Shown here: positions 42,765 through 51,494 of the stretch, in pieces | Layout of the letters: each line of letters starts with the position of its first letter | Numbering within the stretch: the first letter of the stretch is position 1 | NCBI RefSeq assembly: GCF_018736145.1 | Contig: NZ_CP059997.1 | Coordinates: forward strand, 6,943,501 to 7,007,500 | Direction of reading: 5' to 3' | Length of the DNA: 64,000 bases | Source of the DNA: Amycolatopsis sp. CA-230715 | Lineage (GTDB): Bacteria > Actinomycetota > Actinomycetes > Mycobacteriales > Pseudonocardiaceae | Notes under the pieces: generated by a model | The model's input: the letters and a program-made list of their open reading frames with translations, nothing else | The model's database searches: none | Told to the model about the DNA's origin: nothing | Made by a program: the position numbers and the translations under genes

Positions 42765-44516
42765 TTACAGACCCAGCTCGTCCTCGAAGTTGCCCTCTTC
42801 GAGGCGCTGCTTGATCGTGGTGAGGAAGCGGCCCGCGTCCGCACCGTCGATCAGGCGGTGGTCGTAGGTCAGCGGCAGGAACGCCATCGACCGCACGGCG
42901 ATGGTGTCGTTGCCCTCGGCGTCCGCGATCACCACGGGACGCTTCACGACCGCGCCGGTGCCGAGCATGCCGGACTGCGGCTGCATGATGATCGGCGTGT
43001 CGAACAGGGCGCCGTTGCTGCCGATGTTCGTGATCGTGAAGGTGCCGCCGGCCAGCTCGTCCGGCTTGATCTTGTTGCTGCGCGCACGGGCCGCGAGGTC
43101 CGCGATCTTGTGCGCCAGCCCGGCGAGGTTCAGGTCGCCCGCGTTGTGCATGACGACGTTGAGCAGACCCTTCTCGGTGTCCACGGCGAGACCGAGGTGG
43201 ACGTCACCGTGGTAGGTGATCTCCTTGGTCTCCTCGTTGTAGGACGCGTTGATGTTCGGGTGCTGCTTGAGCGCCTCGACCGTGGCCTTGGCGAAGAACG
43301 GCAGGAACGTGAGGTTGATGCCCTCGCGCGCCTTGAACGCCGCCTTCGCGCGCTGGCGCAGCCGCGCGACCTTCGTCACGTCGACCTCGTGCACCTGGGT
43401 CAGCTGCGCGGAGACCTGCAGCGACTCCTTGGTCTTGATCGCGGTGATCTGGCGGATCCGGTTCGCCTTCTGCACGGTGCCGCGCAGCGCCGCCTTCTCC
43501 GGGGAGACGGTGGGCTGCGACGGTGCGGCTGGTGCCGACGGCGCGGCGGCGGCCGGGGCGGCAGCGGCGGGCGCGGGCTGCGCCTTCTGCTGCTCCTCGA
43601 CCGCGGCGAGCACGTCCTGCTTGCGGATCCGGCCGCCGACCCCGCTGCCCTTCAGCGAGTCGAGCTCGATGCCGTGCTCGGAGGCGAGCTTGCGCACCAG
43701 CGGCGTCACGTACGGGCCGCTGCCGGAAGAGTCCGAAGTGGACGCTGCGGGAGCGGGCGCGGCCGGGGCGGGCGCGGGCTGCGGCGTCGGCTCCGGCTTG
43801 GGCTCGGCCTTGGGGGCCTCCTGCCGGACCGGCTCGGGAGTGGGCTCGGGCTTCGGCTCCTCCTTGGGCGCGGCCGGGGCCTCCTGCTTGGCGGCGGGCG
43901 CGGCACCGGCGTCACCGATCACCGCGAGCTGCCCGCCGACCTCGACGGTCTCGTCCTCGTCGACGCTGATCTCGAGCACGGTGCCCGCGACCGGGGACGG
44001 CACCTCGGTGTCGACCTTGTCGGTGGAGATCTCCAGCAGCGGCTCGTCGACCTCGACGCTGTCGCCGACCTGCTTCAGCCACCGCGTGACGGTGCCCTCG
44101 GTGACGCTCTCGCCCAGCTCGGGCAGGGTGACCGAGGTCCCGCTCGCGGAACCGCCACCGGACGGCGCTGGCGCAGCCGCGGGGGCCGGGGCCTCCTGCT
44201 GCTGCGGCGCGGGAGCTTCCTCCTGCTGGGGCGCTTCCTGCTTCGGGGGCTCGGCGGGCGCGGGCGCGGCACCGCCGGAACCGTCGTCGATCACGGCGAG
44301 TTCGCCGCCGACCTCGACGGTCTCGTCCTCCTGCGCACTGATCTTCTGCACCGTGCCGGCGACCGGGGACGGGACCTCGGTGTCGACCTTGTCGGTGGAG
44401 ATCTCCAGCAAGGGCTCGTCGACCTCGACGCGGTCGCCCTCTTTCTTCAACCACCGGGTGACGGTGCCCTCGGTGACGCTCTCTCCGAGCTCCGGCAACG
44501 TGACGGAGTAGGCCAT
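42765..44516 (-). CDS. sucB: 2-oxoglutarate/pyruvate dehydrogenase E2, dihydrolipoamide acyltransferase
   Basis: 583 residues. Two lipoyl domains (about 1-80 and 128-205), each with the lipoylated Lys in STDKVDTEVPSP, are joined by Ala/Pro/Glu/Gln linkers. A peripheral subunit-binding domain lies near 268-305, and a catalytic domain ends with HRLIDGADAGRF (His and Asp of the acyltransferase). Starts at ATG 44516. In mycobacteria the homologous DlaT serves pyruvate dehydrogenase, so either name may fit. Follows the E3 gene on the same strand. Confidence 0.95.
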   Translation of the reverse strand: MAYSVTLPELGESVTEGTVTRWLKKEGDRVEVDEPLLEISTDKVDTEVPSPVAGTVQKISAQEDETVEVGGELAVIDDGSGGAAPAPAEPPKQEAPQQEEAPAPQQQEAPAPAAAPAPSGGGSASGTSVTLPELGESVTEGTVTRWLKQVGDSVEVDEPLLEISTDKVDTEVPSPVAGTVLEISVDEDETVEVGGQLAVIGDAGAAPAAKQEAPAAPKEEPKPEPTPEPVRQEAPKAEPKPEPTPQPAPAPAAPAPAASTSDSSGSGPYVTPLVRKLASEHGIELDSLKGSGVGGRIRKQDVLAAVEEQQKAQPAPAAAAPAAAAPSAPAAPSQPTVSPEKAALRGTVQKANRIRQITAIKTKESLQVSAQLTQVHEVDVTKVARLRQRAKAAFKAREGINLTFLPFFAKATVEALKQHPNINASYNEETKEITYHGDVHLGLAVDTEKGLLNVVMHNAGDLNLAGLAHKIADLAARARSNKIKPDELAGGTFTITNIGSNGALFDTPIIMQPQSGMLGTGAVVKRPVVIADAEGNDTIAVRSMAFLPLTYDHRLIDGADAGRFLTTIKQRLEEGNFEDELGL

Positions 44517-44567
44517 CGTTCGCTGACTCCCTTTGTTTCTGTTCTGGTCTGCTTCTTCGGAGGTACG

Positions 44568-45941
44568 TCAGCTGTGCACGTGCAGTGGCTTGCCCGCCAG
44601 GGCAAGGTGTGCTTCGCCGAGGGCCTCGGTCTGGGTCGGGTGGGCGTGGATGAGCGGCGCGACGTCCTCCGGGAAGGCCTCCCAGTTGTAGATCAGCTGC
44701 GCCTCGCCGATCAGCTCGCCGACGCGGTCGCCGACCAGGTGTAGCCCGACGACCGGGCCGTCGGGCGCCTTGACCAGCTTGACCGCGCCGGAGGTCTTGA
44801 GGATCTGGCTCTTGCCGTTGCCGCCGAGGTCGTAGGTGAAGGTGGTGACCTCCGCACCGTACTTCTCCTTGGCGGCGGCTTCGGTCAGGCCGACGGAGGC
44901 GACCTCGGGGTGCGAGTAGGTGACCCGCGGGATCCCCGCCTCGTCGATCGCGCGCGGCTGCTGGCCCGCGATCTCCTCGGCGACGAAGATCCCCTGCTGG
45001 AAGCCGCGGTGCGCGAGCTGCAGGCCGGGCACGATGTCGCCGACGGCGTACACGTTCGGCAGGTTGGTGCGCAGGCGGTCGTCGGTGAGGACGAAGCCGC
45101 GTTCGATGGAGACCCCTGCCTCCTCGTAGCCGTGGCCTGCCGAGTTGGGGCCGCGGCCGACCGCGACGAGCAGGAGGTCCGCGTCGAGGGTCTCGCCGGA
45201 TTCCAGCGAGACGCTCACGCCGTTCTCGTCCTGCTTGGCGCCGGTGAACCGCACGCCCGTCTTGAAGCCGATCTTGCGGCGGCGGAAGGCGCGCTCGAGC
45301 TGCTTCGACGCGAACTCGTCCTCGTTCGGGACGAGCCTCGGCAACGCTTCCACGATGGTGACCTCGGCGCCGAAGGAGGCCCACACGCTGGCGAACTCGA
45401 CCCCGATCACGCCGCCGCCGAGCACGACGACCTTCTTCGGGATGTAGTCCAGCGACAGCGCCTGCTCGCTGGCGATGATCCGCCCGCCGAGCTCCAGGCC
45501 GGGCAGCGTGCGCGAGTACGAGCCGGTGGCGAGGAGGACGTTCTTGCCGGTGTACCGGGTGCCCTCGACCTCGACGGTGGTGCCGCCGACGAAGGTGCCG
45601 GTGCCCTCGACCAGGGTCACCTTGTGCGCCTTGGCCAAGCCCTGCAGGCCCTTGTAGAGCCGCGCGATGATCGAATCCTTGTACTTGTTGACCCCGGCGA
45701 TGTCGACGCCCTCGAGGATCGTCTTCACGCCGAACTGCTCGCCGTCGCGGGCCGAGTCGGCGACCTCCGCCGCGTGCAGGAGGGCCTTGGTCGGGATGCA
45801 GCCCCGGTGGAGGCAGGTCCCGCCCAGCTTGTCCTTCTCGACCAGGATCACCGAAAGTCCCAGCTCGGCCGCGCGGAACGCGGCGGCATAGCCGCCCGAT
45901 CCGCCACCAAGGATCACTAGGTCGGCGGAGGTGTCGGTCAC
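44568..45941 (-). CDS. lpdA: dihydrolipoamide dehydrogenase (E3)
   Basis: 457 residues from GTG 45941, chosen for AGGAG eight bases upstream. FAD motif GGGSGGYAAAF at the N-terminus, redox-active disulfide GGTCLHRGCIPTK near residue 45, NAD motif GGGVIGVEFASVW near residue 180, a second FAD contact YAVGDIVPG, and the catalytic His-Glu pair in HAHPTQTE near the C-terminus. It re-oxidises the lipoyl groups of E2. First gene of the unit E3 - E2; it diverges from a small conserved gene. Confidence 0.97.
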   Translation of the reverse strand: MTDTSADLVILGGGSGGYAAAFRAAELGLSVILVEKDKLGGTCLHRGCIPTKALLHAAEVADSARDGEQFGVKTILEGVDIAGVNKYKDSIIARLYKGLQGLAKAHKVTLVEGTGTFVGGTTVEVEGTRYTGKNVLLATGSYSRTLPGLELGGRIIASEQALSLDYIPKKVVVLGGGVIGVEFASVWASFGAEVTIVEALPRLVPNEDEFASKQLERAFRRRKIGFKTGVRFTGAKQDENGVSVSLESGETLDADLLLVAVGRGPNSAGHGYEEAGVSIERGFVLTDDRLRTNLPNVYAVGDIVPGLQLAHRGFQQGIFVAEEIAGQQPRAIDEAGIPRVTYSHPEVASVGLTEAAAKEKYGAEVTTFTYDLGGNGKSQILKTSGAVKLVKAPDGPVVGLHLVGDRVGELIGEAQLIYNWEAFPEDVAPLIHAHPTQTEALGEAHLALAGKPLHVHS

Positions 45942-46122
45942 TTCATTAACTCCTCGGCAAGGCGACATGTGGCGTCGCACGCCTGTCTATCGCGCGCGCG
46001 ACTCACGCCATCTTGTCACTACGCAGTTCAGGCTTGCGACTTAGCCGGGTGGTGTGGCCGTGGTCTCAGGGCCGTACCCCGATAATGGCGAGGGACACCG
46101 AGTGGAAGGTGAGGTGGTCGAG

Positions 46123-46461
46123 GTGGGTCTCTTCGACTCGCTGCGACGCAAACGCAAGGGCGAGGGCAAGCCCGGAACGCTGCGCAGGGCCAGCGCGGGG
46201 GACACCAAGCACCTTGAGGATTGGGCCGCGTCCCGGCACGGCGTCGAGGCCTATGTGGAGCCGAAGACGACCGTGACCGAGATGACGGTGGTGCTGATCG
46301 CGCACGACGGCGAGTGGACGCGCCGCCGCGTCGAGAGCTTCGCCGCCGCGCAGCAGTTCGGCAGCAAGCGCTCGATCCCGGTCTACGAGGTCGCGAAGGT
46401 CGGCTATCCAAAGAGGATGCGCGAATACACCGAGCGCCAAAAGCGCGCCAAGGGCAACTAG
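46123..46461 (+). CDS. conserved hypothetical protein
   Basis: About 112 residues from GTG 46123 (GAGG eight bases upstream), beginning MGLFDSLRRKRKGEGKPGTL. Basic and Arg/Lys-rich at both ends, with a central alpha/beta stretch (TEMTVVLIAHDGEWTRR). No family recognised. A GATAAT-like -10 near 46080-46085 may drive it. Its stop codon TAG is part of the -10 hexamer of hisH, so transcription of hisH starts as this gene ends. Confidence 0.75.
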   Translation: MGLFDSLRRKRKGEGKPGTLRRASAGDTKHLEDWAASRHGVEAYVEPKTTVTEMTVVLIAHDGEWTRRRVESFAAAQQFGSKRSIPVYEVAKVGYPKRMREYTERQKRAKGN

Positions 46462-46464
46462 ACT
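46459..46464 (+). promoter_or_regulatory. -10 element of leaderless hisH promoter
   Basis: TAGACT, seven bases before GTG 46472. Its first three bases are the stop codon of the preceding gene. There is no ribosome-binding site before hisH. Confidence 0.5.
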
Positions 46465-46471
46465 CGCGGCC

Positions 46472-47101
46472 GTGCCTCGCGTCGTGATTCTTGACTACGG
46501 TTCCGGCAACCTCCGCTCCGCCGAACGGGCCGTGCAGCGCGCCGGTGCCGAGGTCGAGGTGACCGCGGACCCGCATGCCGCGATCAACGCCGACGGATTG
46601 GTCGTGCCGGGCGTTGGCGCTTTCTCGGCGTGCATGGAGGGTCTGCTCGCGGCCGGTGGCGAAAAGATCATCGGCACCAGGCTGGCCGGCGGGCGTCCGG
46701 TGCTGGGCATCTGCGTCGGCATGCAGATCCTGTTCTCCCGCGGCGTCGAGCACGGCGAGCGCACCGAGGGCACCGGCGAATGGCCGGGCACCGTGGAGCG
46801 CCTGCACGCGGAAATCCTGCCGCACATGGGCTGGAACACCGTTCGCGCGCCCGCCGGGAGCGCGCTGTTCGCCGGGCTGGACGAGGGGGAGCGGTTCTAC
46901 TTCGTGCACTCCTACGCGGCGCGCGAGTGGGAACTCACCTCCGGGCTTTCCGGCAGGCAGCCGCTGGTCACGTGGGCGAACCACGGCGAGGACTTCGTCG
47001 CGGCCGTCGAGAACGGGCCGTTGTGGGCCACCCAGTTCCACCCCGAGAAGTCCGGCGACGCCGGCGCTCACCTGCTGCGCAACTGGCTCAACACCCTGTG
47101 A
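46472..47101 (+). CDS. hisH: imidazole glycerol phosphate synthase, glutamine amidotransferase subunit
   Basis: 209 residues from GTG 46472. Class I glutaminase: DYGSGNLRS at the N-terminus, nucleophile Cys in GICVGMQ near residue 77, and the His-Glu pair in QFHPEKS near residue 190. It passes ammonia to HisF (51.5 kb) to make imidazole glycerol phosphate and AICAR. Followed by priA after 33 bases; hisF and hisI are displaced by 3.6 kb of unrelated genes. hisB, the usual upstream neighbour, is absent. Confidence 0.97.
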   Translation: MPRVVILDYGSGNLRSAERAVQRAGAEVEVTADPHAAINADGLVVPGVGAFSACMEGLLAAGGEKIIGTRLAGGRPVLGICVGMQILFSRGVEHGERTEGTGEWPGTVERLHAEILPHMGWNTVRAPAGSALFAGLDEGERFYFVHSYAAREWELTSGLSGRQPLVTWANHGEDFVAAVENGPLWATQFHPEKSGDAGAHLLRNWLNTL

Positions 47102-47122
47102 CGGCCGCCGGCGCGCGGCTCT

Positions 47123-47128
47123 TATAGT
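47123..47128 (+). promoter_or_regulatory. -10 element of leaderless priA promoter
   Basis: TATAGT, six bases before GTG 47135, with no ribosome-binding site. It suggests that priA can be transcribed independently of hisH. Confidence 0.55.
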
Positions 47129-47134
47129 TGCCGG

Positions 47135-47866
47135 GTGACTTTCACCCTGCTCCCCGCCGTCGACGTGGCCGATGGCCAGGCGGTGCGTCTCGTCCAAGGC
47201 GAGGCGGGCACCGAGACCTCCTACGGCAGCCCGCTCGAGGCGGCGCTGCAGTGGCAGCGCGACGGGGCGGAGTGGGTCCACCTCGTCGACCTCGACGCCG
47301 CGTTCGGCAAGGGGTCCAACCGCGAACTGCTCGCCGAGGTCGTCGGCAGGCTCGACGTCGGAGTGGAGCTCTCCGGCGGGATCCGCGACGACGCCTCGCT
47401 CGAAGCCGCGCTCGCCACCGGGTGCCGCCGCGTCAACCTCGGCACCGCCGCGCTCGAGGATCCCGAGTGGACGGCCAAGGTCATCTCGTCCTACGGGGAC
47501 AGGGTGGCGATCGGCCTCGACGTGCGGATCACCGAGCAGGGGCACCGGCTCGCGGCCCGCGGCTGGACGAAGGACGGCGGCGACTTCTGGGAGGTGCTCG
47601 ACCGGCTCGACGCCGACGGCGCCGAGCGGTACGTGGTCACCGACGTCAGCAAGGACGGCATGCTGCAGGGGCCCAACGTGGACCTGCTGCGCGAAGTGTG
47701 CGCCCGCACCGACGCCGCCGTGATCGCCTCCGGCGGAGTGTCCAGTTTGGACGATCTGCGCGCGCTGGCCGCGCTGAGCCGGGACGGCGTCGAAGGCTCG
47801 ATCGTCGGAAAGGCGCTCTACGCGGGAGCCTTCACACTCCCGGAAGCGCTAGCCGCCGTTTCCTAG
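47135..47866 (+). CDS. priA: bifunctional HisA/TrpF isomerase
   Basis: 243-residue TIM barrel. LLPAVDVADGQAVRL carries the first catalytic Asp and VVTDVSKDGMLQGPN the second, with phosphate-binding ELSGGIRDD and IASGGVSS. In actinobacteria this enzyme, PriA, isomerises both ProFAR (histidine path) and phosphoribosylanthranilate (tryptophan path). The trp cluster at 53.8-58.9 kb has no trpF, which supports the dual role here. The gene overlaps the 3' end of the convergent PPOX gene by 18 bases. Confidence 0.96.
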   Translation: MTFTLLPAVDVADGQAVRLVQGEAGTETSYGSPLEAALQWQRDGAEWVHLVDLDAAFGKGSNRELLAEVVGRLDVGVELSGGIRDDASLEAALATGCRRVNLGTAALEDPEWTAKVISSYGDRVAIGLDVRITEQGHRLAARGWTKDGGDFWEVLDRLDADGAERYVVTDVSKDGMLQGPNVDLLREVCARTDAAVIASGGVSSLDDLRALAALSRDGVEGSIVGKALYAGAFTLPEALAAVS

Positions 47867-48244
47867 CGAGATCGCGACGCCGACGGTGCGGTCCTTGGGG
47901 CCGCGCAGCTCGCTGAAGAACATCGTCACCCTGCCGACGATCCCGTACTTGCGCGCGATCACCTGCCGCACGCGCGCGGTGTCTTCGTCGTTGAGCAGCC
48001 GTGCCTGCCCGGGTACTACGGCGCCGTGGGTGTTCTTGCCGCGCACGTCGCACGCCTGCACGTCGACCTTGCCGTTGTTGCGGATCCGCTTGACCTTGCC
48101 GGACGCGCGCACCGTCCACAGCACCAGTTCGCCACCGTCGCCCGCGGCCCACACCGGGGTGGGCACCGGATCGCCGTTCTTCCGGAACGTGGTGACCATG
48201 ACGTACTTCTCCGCCGCGAGGCGGTCGAACTCGGGTGAGGTCAT
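47849..48244 (-). CDS. PPOX class F420-dependent oxidoreductase
   Basis: 131 residues, split beta-barrel flavin/F420-binding fold (TIGR03666-like). Typical pieces: YVMVTTFRKNGDPVPTPVW near the N-terminus, LWTVRASGKVKRIRNN and VDVQACD. Small actinobacterial members reduce diverse substrates with F420H2; the substrate here is unknown. ATG 48244 is four bases after the stop of the HAD-like gene, so the two are co-transcribed. Part of the accessory block inserted between priA and hisF. Confidence 0.9.
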   Translation of the reverse strand: MTSPEFDRLAAEKYVMVTTFRKNGDPVPTPVWAAGDGGELVLWTVRASGKVKRIRNNGKVDVQACDVRGKNTHGAVVPGQARLLNDEDTARVRQVIARKYGIVGRVTMFFSELRGPKDRTVGVAISLGNGG

Positions 48245-48248
48245 GAAC

Positions 48249-48914
48249 TCACCGTAGCCGGTTCGTCGTCCTTTCCTCGGTCAGCGCCTCGAGCCATGCG
48301 GCGGGTGGCGGACTAGCTGGTAGCTCCGTGGCGGGCGGCGGGGATGGCCGATAGCGGACGGTGCCGACGCCGGCCGCGCGGGCGGCGTCGAGATCGGCTC
48401 TCGTGCTGCCGACGAACATGCACGACTCGACCGGTACCGCGTCCGCGTGGATCGCCGCCGTGATCAAATCCGAAACCGGCGGGAGCTTCGCCGGGTCCGA
48501 ACCGGTGCGGCCCGCGAGGTGGCGGACGTGCTCGGCGAGCCCGTTCAGCACCAGGAATGCTCGTACCGTTTCGACGGCCAGGCTGCTGACCACGGTGAGG
48601 TGGGTTCCTGCCGAGGCCAGGCGAGAAAAGGCGTCCAGTACTCCGGGGACGGGTCGCGCGAGGCTCGCTACCTCGGCCTCGAGTCGGCACAGCTGCGCGT
48701 ATACCGCTCGTTCGGTCGTCGGGCCGATCGTCGCCGCGTAGGCCAGCACCACGAAGGGATCCTCGGTCCGCGCCACCTTCCGCGGTAGCGGACCTTCGGC
48801 CACCAGCACCCGCAACCGGCTGGCCACCGAGTTCGCGTTCGGGAGTTCGGCGACTGGTCCGTCGAGCGCGACCAGTACGTGATCGCGTTCGGTGAGCAGT
48901 TCCTCGGCGCGCAC
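48249..48914 (-). CDS. HAD-like protein lacking the catalytic aspartates
   Basis: About 221 residues from GTG 48914 (GGGGAAG just upstream). The overall layout is that of a phosphoglycolate-phosphatase-like HAD protein with a helical cap. Motif I reads VLVALDGPVAEL, where the nucleophile Asp of the canonical DxDG is Ala. Motif II is VVSSLAVE, a Lys follows in SDPAKLPP, and motif IV reads MFVGSTRADLDAA, where the first Asp of GDS-xx-D is Ser. It is therefore probably not a phosphatase; a binding or regulatory role is possible. Confidence 0.75.
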   Translation of the reverse strand: MRAEELLTERDHVLVALDGPVAELPNANSVASRLRVLVAEGPLPRKVARTEDPFVVLAYAATIGPTTERAVYAQLCRLEAEVASLARPVPGVLDAFSRLASAGTHLTVVSSLAVETVRAFLVLNGLAEHVRHLAGRTGSDPAKLPPVSDLITAAIHADAVPVESCMFVGSTRADLDAARAAGVGTVRYRPSPPPATELPASPPPAAWLEALTEERTTNRLR

Positions 48915-49000
48915 GATGCTTCCCCCATCTGCTGCTGGCCGGTGAACGGTATCGCCTCGGCGGCCGTGCCGTCGATGTCCGCGGCTGGCAGCATCGGGGC

Positions 49001-49435
49001 ATGACCGCATCGACCAGAACGGAACCGGCGACCGTCGTCGTCGAGTTCCTGAACGCTTTGGCGCGCTACGACGTCGACGCCGCGCTGGACCTCGTGACCG
49101 AGGACCTCGCCTACACCAACGTTTCGCTGCCCACGATCCACGGCCGCGAGCGGCTCCGGAAGCTCGCCGTTCCGGTGCTGCGGCCGGGCAGGATGGGCTT
49201 CGGCGTGCACAACCACCACGTGGCGGCCGACGGCGACGTGGTGCTCACCGACCGGACCGATGAGCTGCGGTTCGGCCGGTTCGCGGCGCGCTTCTGGGTC
49301 TACGGGCGCTTCGTCGTCCGCGACGGCCGCATCGCCGTGTGGCGCGATTCGTTCGACTGGGCCGATATCACCGTCGGCGTCGTGCGCGGGCTGCTCGGCA
49401 TCGCGCTTCCTTCGCTCAACCGCAAAATGCCGTGA
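49001..49435 (+). CDS. limonene-1,2-epoxide hydrolase-like protein (SnoaL-like fold)
   Basis: 144 residues, cone-shaped alpha+beta fold. The residues that form the active site in Rhodococcus limonene epoxide hydrolase can be matched: Tyr and Asn in YTNVSLP near residue 38, Arg and Asp in TDRTDEL near residue 86, and Asp in WRDSFD near residue 115. An epoxide hydrolase activity is plausible; the substrate is open. It diverges from the HAD-like gene and ends at a perfect terminator hairpin. Confidence 0.85.
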   Translation: MTASTRTEPATVVVEFLNALARYDVDAALDLVTEDLAYTNVSLPTIHGRERLRKLAVPVLRPGRMGFGVHNHHVAADGDVVLTDRTDELRFGRFAARFWVYGRFVVRDGRIAVWRDSFDWADITVGVVRGLLGIALPSLNRKMP

Positions 49436-49472
49436 TCCACTTCGTCCGTCCGAAACGGACGGACGAAGTGGA
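49436..49472. terminator. perfect 17-bp terminator hairpin
   Basis: TCCACTTCGTCCGTCCG (49436-49452) and its exact complement (49456-49472) with an AAA loop. It begins directly after the stop codon of the epoxide-hydrolase-like gene and lies 8 bases from the convergent HAF-repeat gene, so it serves both. Confidence 0.9.
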
Positions 49473-49480
49473 CGCCGGTA

Positions 49481-50518
49481 TCAGCGCCAGCTCACCGGGC
49501 GCGCGCCCGAGCTGCCGATGATCAGGCCCGCGCGGTTGATCGCCGAAGCGAAGGTGATGGTGCCGGGACCGGAACTCGGCAGGATGCCGAGATCGGTGAC
49601 CGTGCCGTCGAGGTTCCAGCGCACCGGCTGGTACTTCCCGTCGGCTCGCAGCGACATGCCGACGGCGACCCCGTCGGCGTTGATCGCGTTCGCCTCGCTG
49701 TCCGGGCGTTCCGTCGCGCCTTTGAGCCCACCGAGGTCGGTGACCGTGCCGTCCGGGTTCCAGCGCACCGCGAACACGCCGTAGCTGCTGCCGACGCTGG
49801 CCTGGGCTTCGCCCACGATCGCCCCGCTCGCGTTGATCCCGTTGGCGGCGCTGTAGTAGGCGTCGCGGTAGCTCGCGAGTGGCGTGATGGTGCCGTCGGG
49901 GGACCAGCGCACCGCGCGCTGCCCGGAATCGCCCGATGCCCAGCCGACGACGGTGCCGTCGGGGCCGATCCCCTTCGCGTTGCTCAGCTTGCCGTTCGGT
50001 AACGCGCCGAGATCGGTGACGTGGTCGCCGTCCGGTGTCCAGCGCACGGCGCGGCCTTCGTAGATCGCGTAGGTGTTCGAACAGCTTCCGGCGATCTCGC
50101 CACGCGCGTTGATCGCCCTGGCTTCGCAGTAGGTGGTGCCGGGGAGCGCGGCCAACGCCTTCACCTTGCCCGCGGGCGTCCACATCGCCGCGCGCTGCCC
50201 GTTGGCGTAGTAGGAGTCGCCCACCACGGTGCCCGCGTCGCTGATCGCGTACGCGTCGGCTCCGGTGTCGCCGCTCACCGGCGCGAGATCGGTCACCCTG
50301 CCGTCGGTTTCCCAGCGGACCGCGTGCGAATGCGCCGAGTTCGAGTGGCCGACCGCCACCCCGCGCTCGTTGACACCCCAGCCGTTGCCGCTGGTGCCGC
50401 CCGGCACCGGTGGGAGCTGCTTGATGGTGACCGTAGCCACCGACGCCGAGGCCGGTACGGCCACGGCCAGTGCGAGCGCGGCGCAGACGACAGTGCCCAG
50501 TCTTCGTTTGGTGCGCAC
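49481..50518 (-). CDS. secreted HAF-repeat protein
   Basis: 345 residues from GTG 50518 with a signal peptide (RTKRRL, hydrophobic core, cleavage near ASASVA). The mature part is at least six copies of a repeat of about 50 residues built on AVRWxPDGTVTDLG and INxxGxVVG, the extracellular HAF repeat (TIGR02913-like), likely a beta-propeller. Such proteins are exported by many bacteria, with unknown roles. The final copy is cut after PVSWR, which may close the propeller. It stands between terminator and transporter genes with no evident partner. Confidence 0.88.
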   Translation of the reverse strand: MRTKRRLGTVVCAALALAVAVPASASVATVTIKQLPPVPGGTSGNGWGVNERGVAVGHSNSAHSHAVRWETDGRVTDLAPVSGDTGADAYAISDAGTVVGDSYYANGQRAAMWTPAGKVKALAALPGTTYCEARAINARGEIAGSCSNTYAIYEGRAVRWTPDGDHVTDLGALPNGKLSNAKGIGPDGTVVGWASGDSGQRAVRWSPDGTITPLASYRDAYYSAANGINASGAIVGEAQASVGSSYGVFAVRWNPDGTVTDLGGLKGATERPDSEANAINADGVAVGMSLRADGKYQPVRWNLDGTVTDLGILPSSGPGTITFASAINRAGLIIGSSGARPVSWR

Positions 50519-50594
50519 GATTTCTGACCCTTCCCCAGTCGCGGCCGGACGCCGCGGATCATCGCGATCCTAGTGAACGGGCGGGTGGCTCCGC

Positions 50595-51434
50595 TCAGGT
50601 TTTGACCGGCGGCGCCGCGGGTTCACCGAACCTGGCCAGCGCGAGCGCGGCGGCGATCGCGAGCACGAACCCGACGACGGCGACCGGGGCGAAGCCCGCC
50701 CGCGTCTGGTCGCCGAGCACGAAGATGCCGATGGCCGACGGCGCGACGGTTTCGCCGATCACCATCATCGCGGTGGCCCCGGTGACGCTCCCGCGCTGCA
50801 GGGCCGTCGCGTAGAACAGCATCGCGAGCACACCGGCGATCACCACCGCGTAGGTCGCGGGATCGGTCAGCAGGCCGGGGACGTCCGCGCTGGAGATCAC
50901 CCGTCCCGACACCGCGACGAGGCCGAAGAGGAGCCCGGCGATCAGCCCGAGCGCGGTGGTCCGCACCCGGCGGGACGCCTTTCCGGCCAGCATCCCGATC
51001 CCGCCCAGCACGACCGCGGCCACCGGGAGTGCGATGTGGAACGCGGTGGCGACGGGCTGGGAGCTTTCCCCTTCCGCGGCGGTGCCGAGCAGGCCCAGCC
51101 CCACGCACACCGCGGCGGCCGCCGCCCATTCGCGGCCGCTGAGCCGGACGCCGAGCGCGAGCGCGGCGACCGCGGTCACGGCGAGGCTCGCGGCGAGCGC
51201 GGCCTGTACGACGAACAGCGGCAGCACGCGCAGCGCGGCGAGCTGCGCGACGAACCCGAGGAAGTCGAGCCCGAGCCCGAGCAGGTAGCGCCACTGCTTG
51301 AGCACCCGCAGCAGCAGCCTCGGGTCGACACCGCCCGCCGATTCCTCGGTGCCGCGCGCGGCGGCGGCCTGCATGACCGAGGCGGCGCCGTACGCCACGG
51401 CCGCCAGCAACGCGCACACCAGTCCCCACCACAT
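50595..51434 (-). CDS. DMT/EamA-like multidrug or metabolite transporter
   Basis: 279 residues from ATG 51434 with about nine to ten hydrophobic segments. The N-terminal WWGLVCALLAAVAYGAASVMQAAAA and the repeated-half layout match the drug/metabolite transporter superfamily in a form common in Pseudonocardiaceae. An Ala/Val-rich composition makes topology counts approximate. It diverges from hisF across 67 bases. The substrate is unknown. Confidence 0.82.
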   Translation of the reverse strand: MWWGLVCALLAAVAYGAASVMQAAAARGTEESAGGVDPRLLLRVLKQWRYLLGLGLDFLGFVAQLAALRVLPLFVVQAALAASLAVTAVAALALGVRLSGREWAAAAAVCVGLGLLGTAAEGESSQPVATAFHIALPVAAVVLGGIGMLAGKASRRVRTTALGLIAGLLFGLVAVSGRVISSADVPGLLTDPATYAVVIAGVLAMLFYATALQRGSVTGATAMMVIGETVAPSAIGIFVLGDQTRAGFAPVAVVGFVLAIAAALALARFGEPAAPPVKT

Positions 51435-51488
51435 GGGACTGACTCTAGGACGATGATCGTCCCTGGCGAGGCCGCGGCGGGTGAAACG

Positions 51489-51494
51489 TAAACT
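51489..51494 (+). promoter_or_regulatory. -10 element of leaderless hisF promoter
   Basis: TAAACT, seven bases before ATG 51502; no ribosome-binding site precedes the start. Confidence 0.5.
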
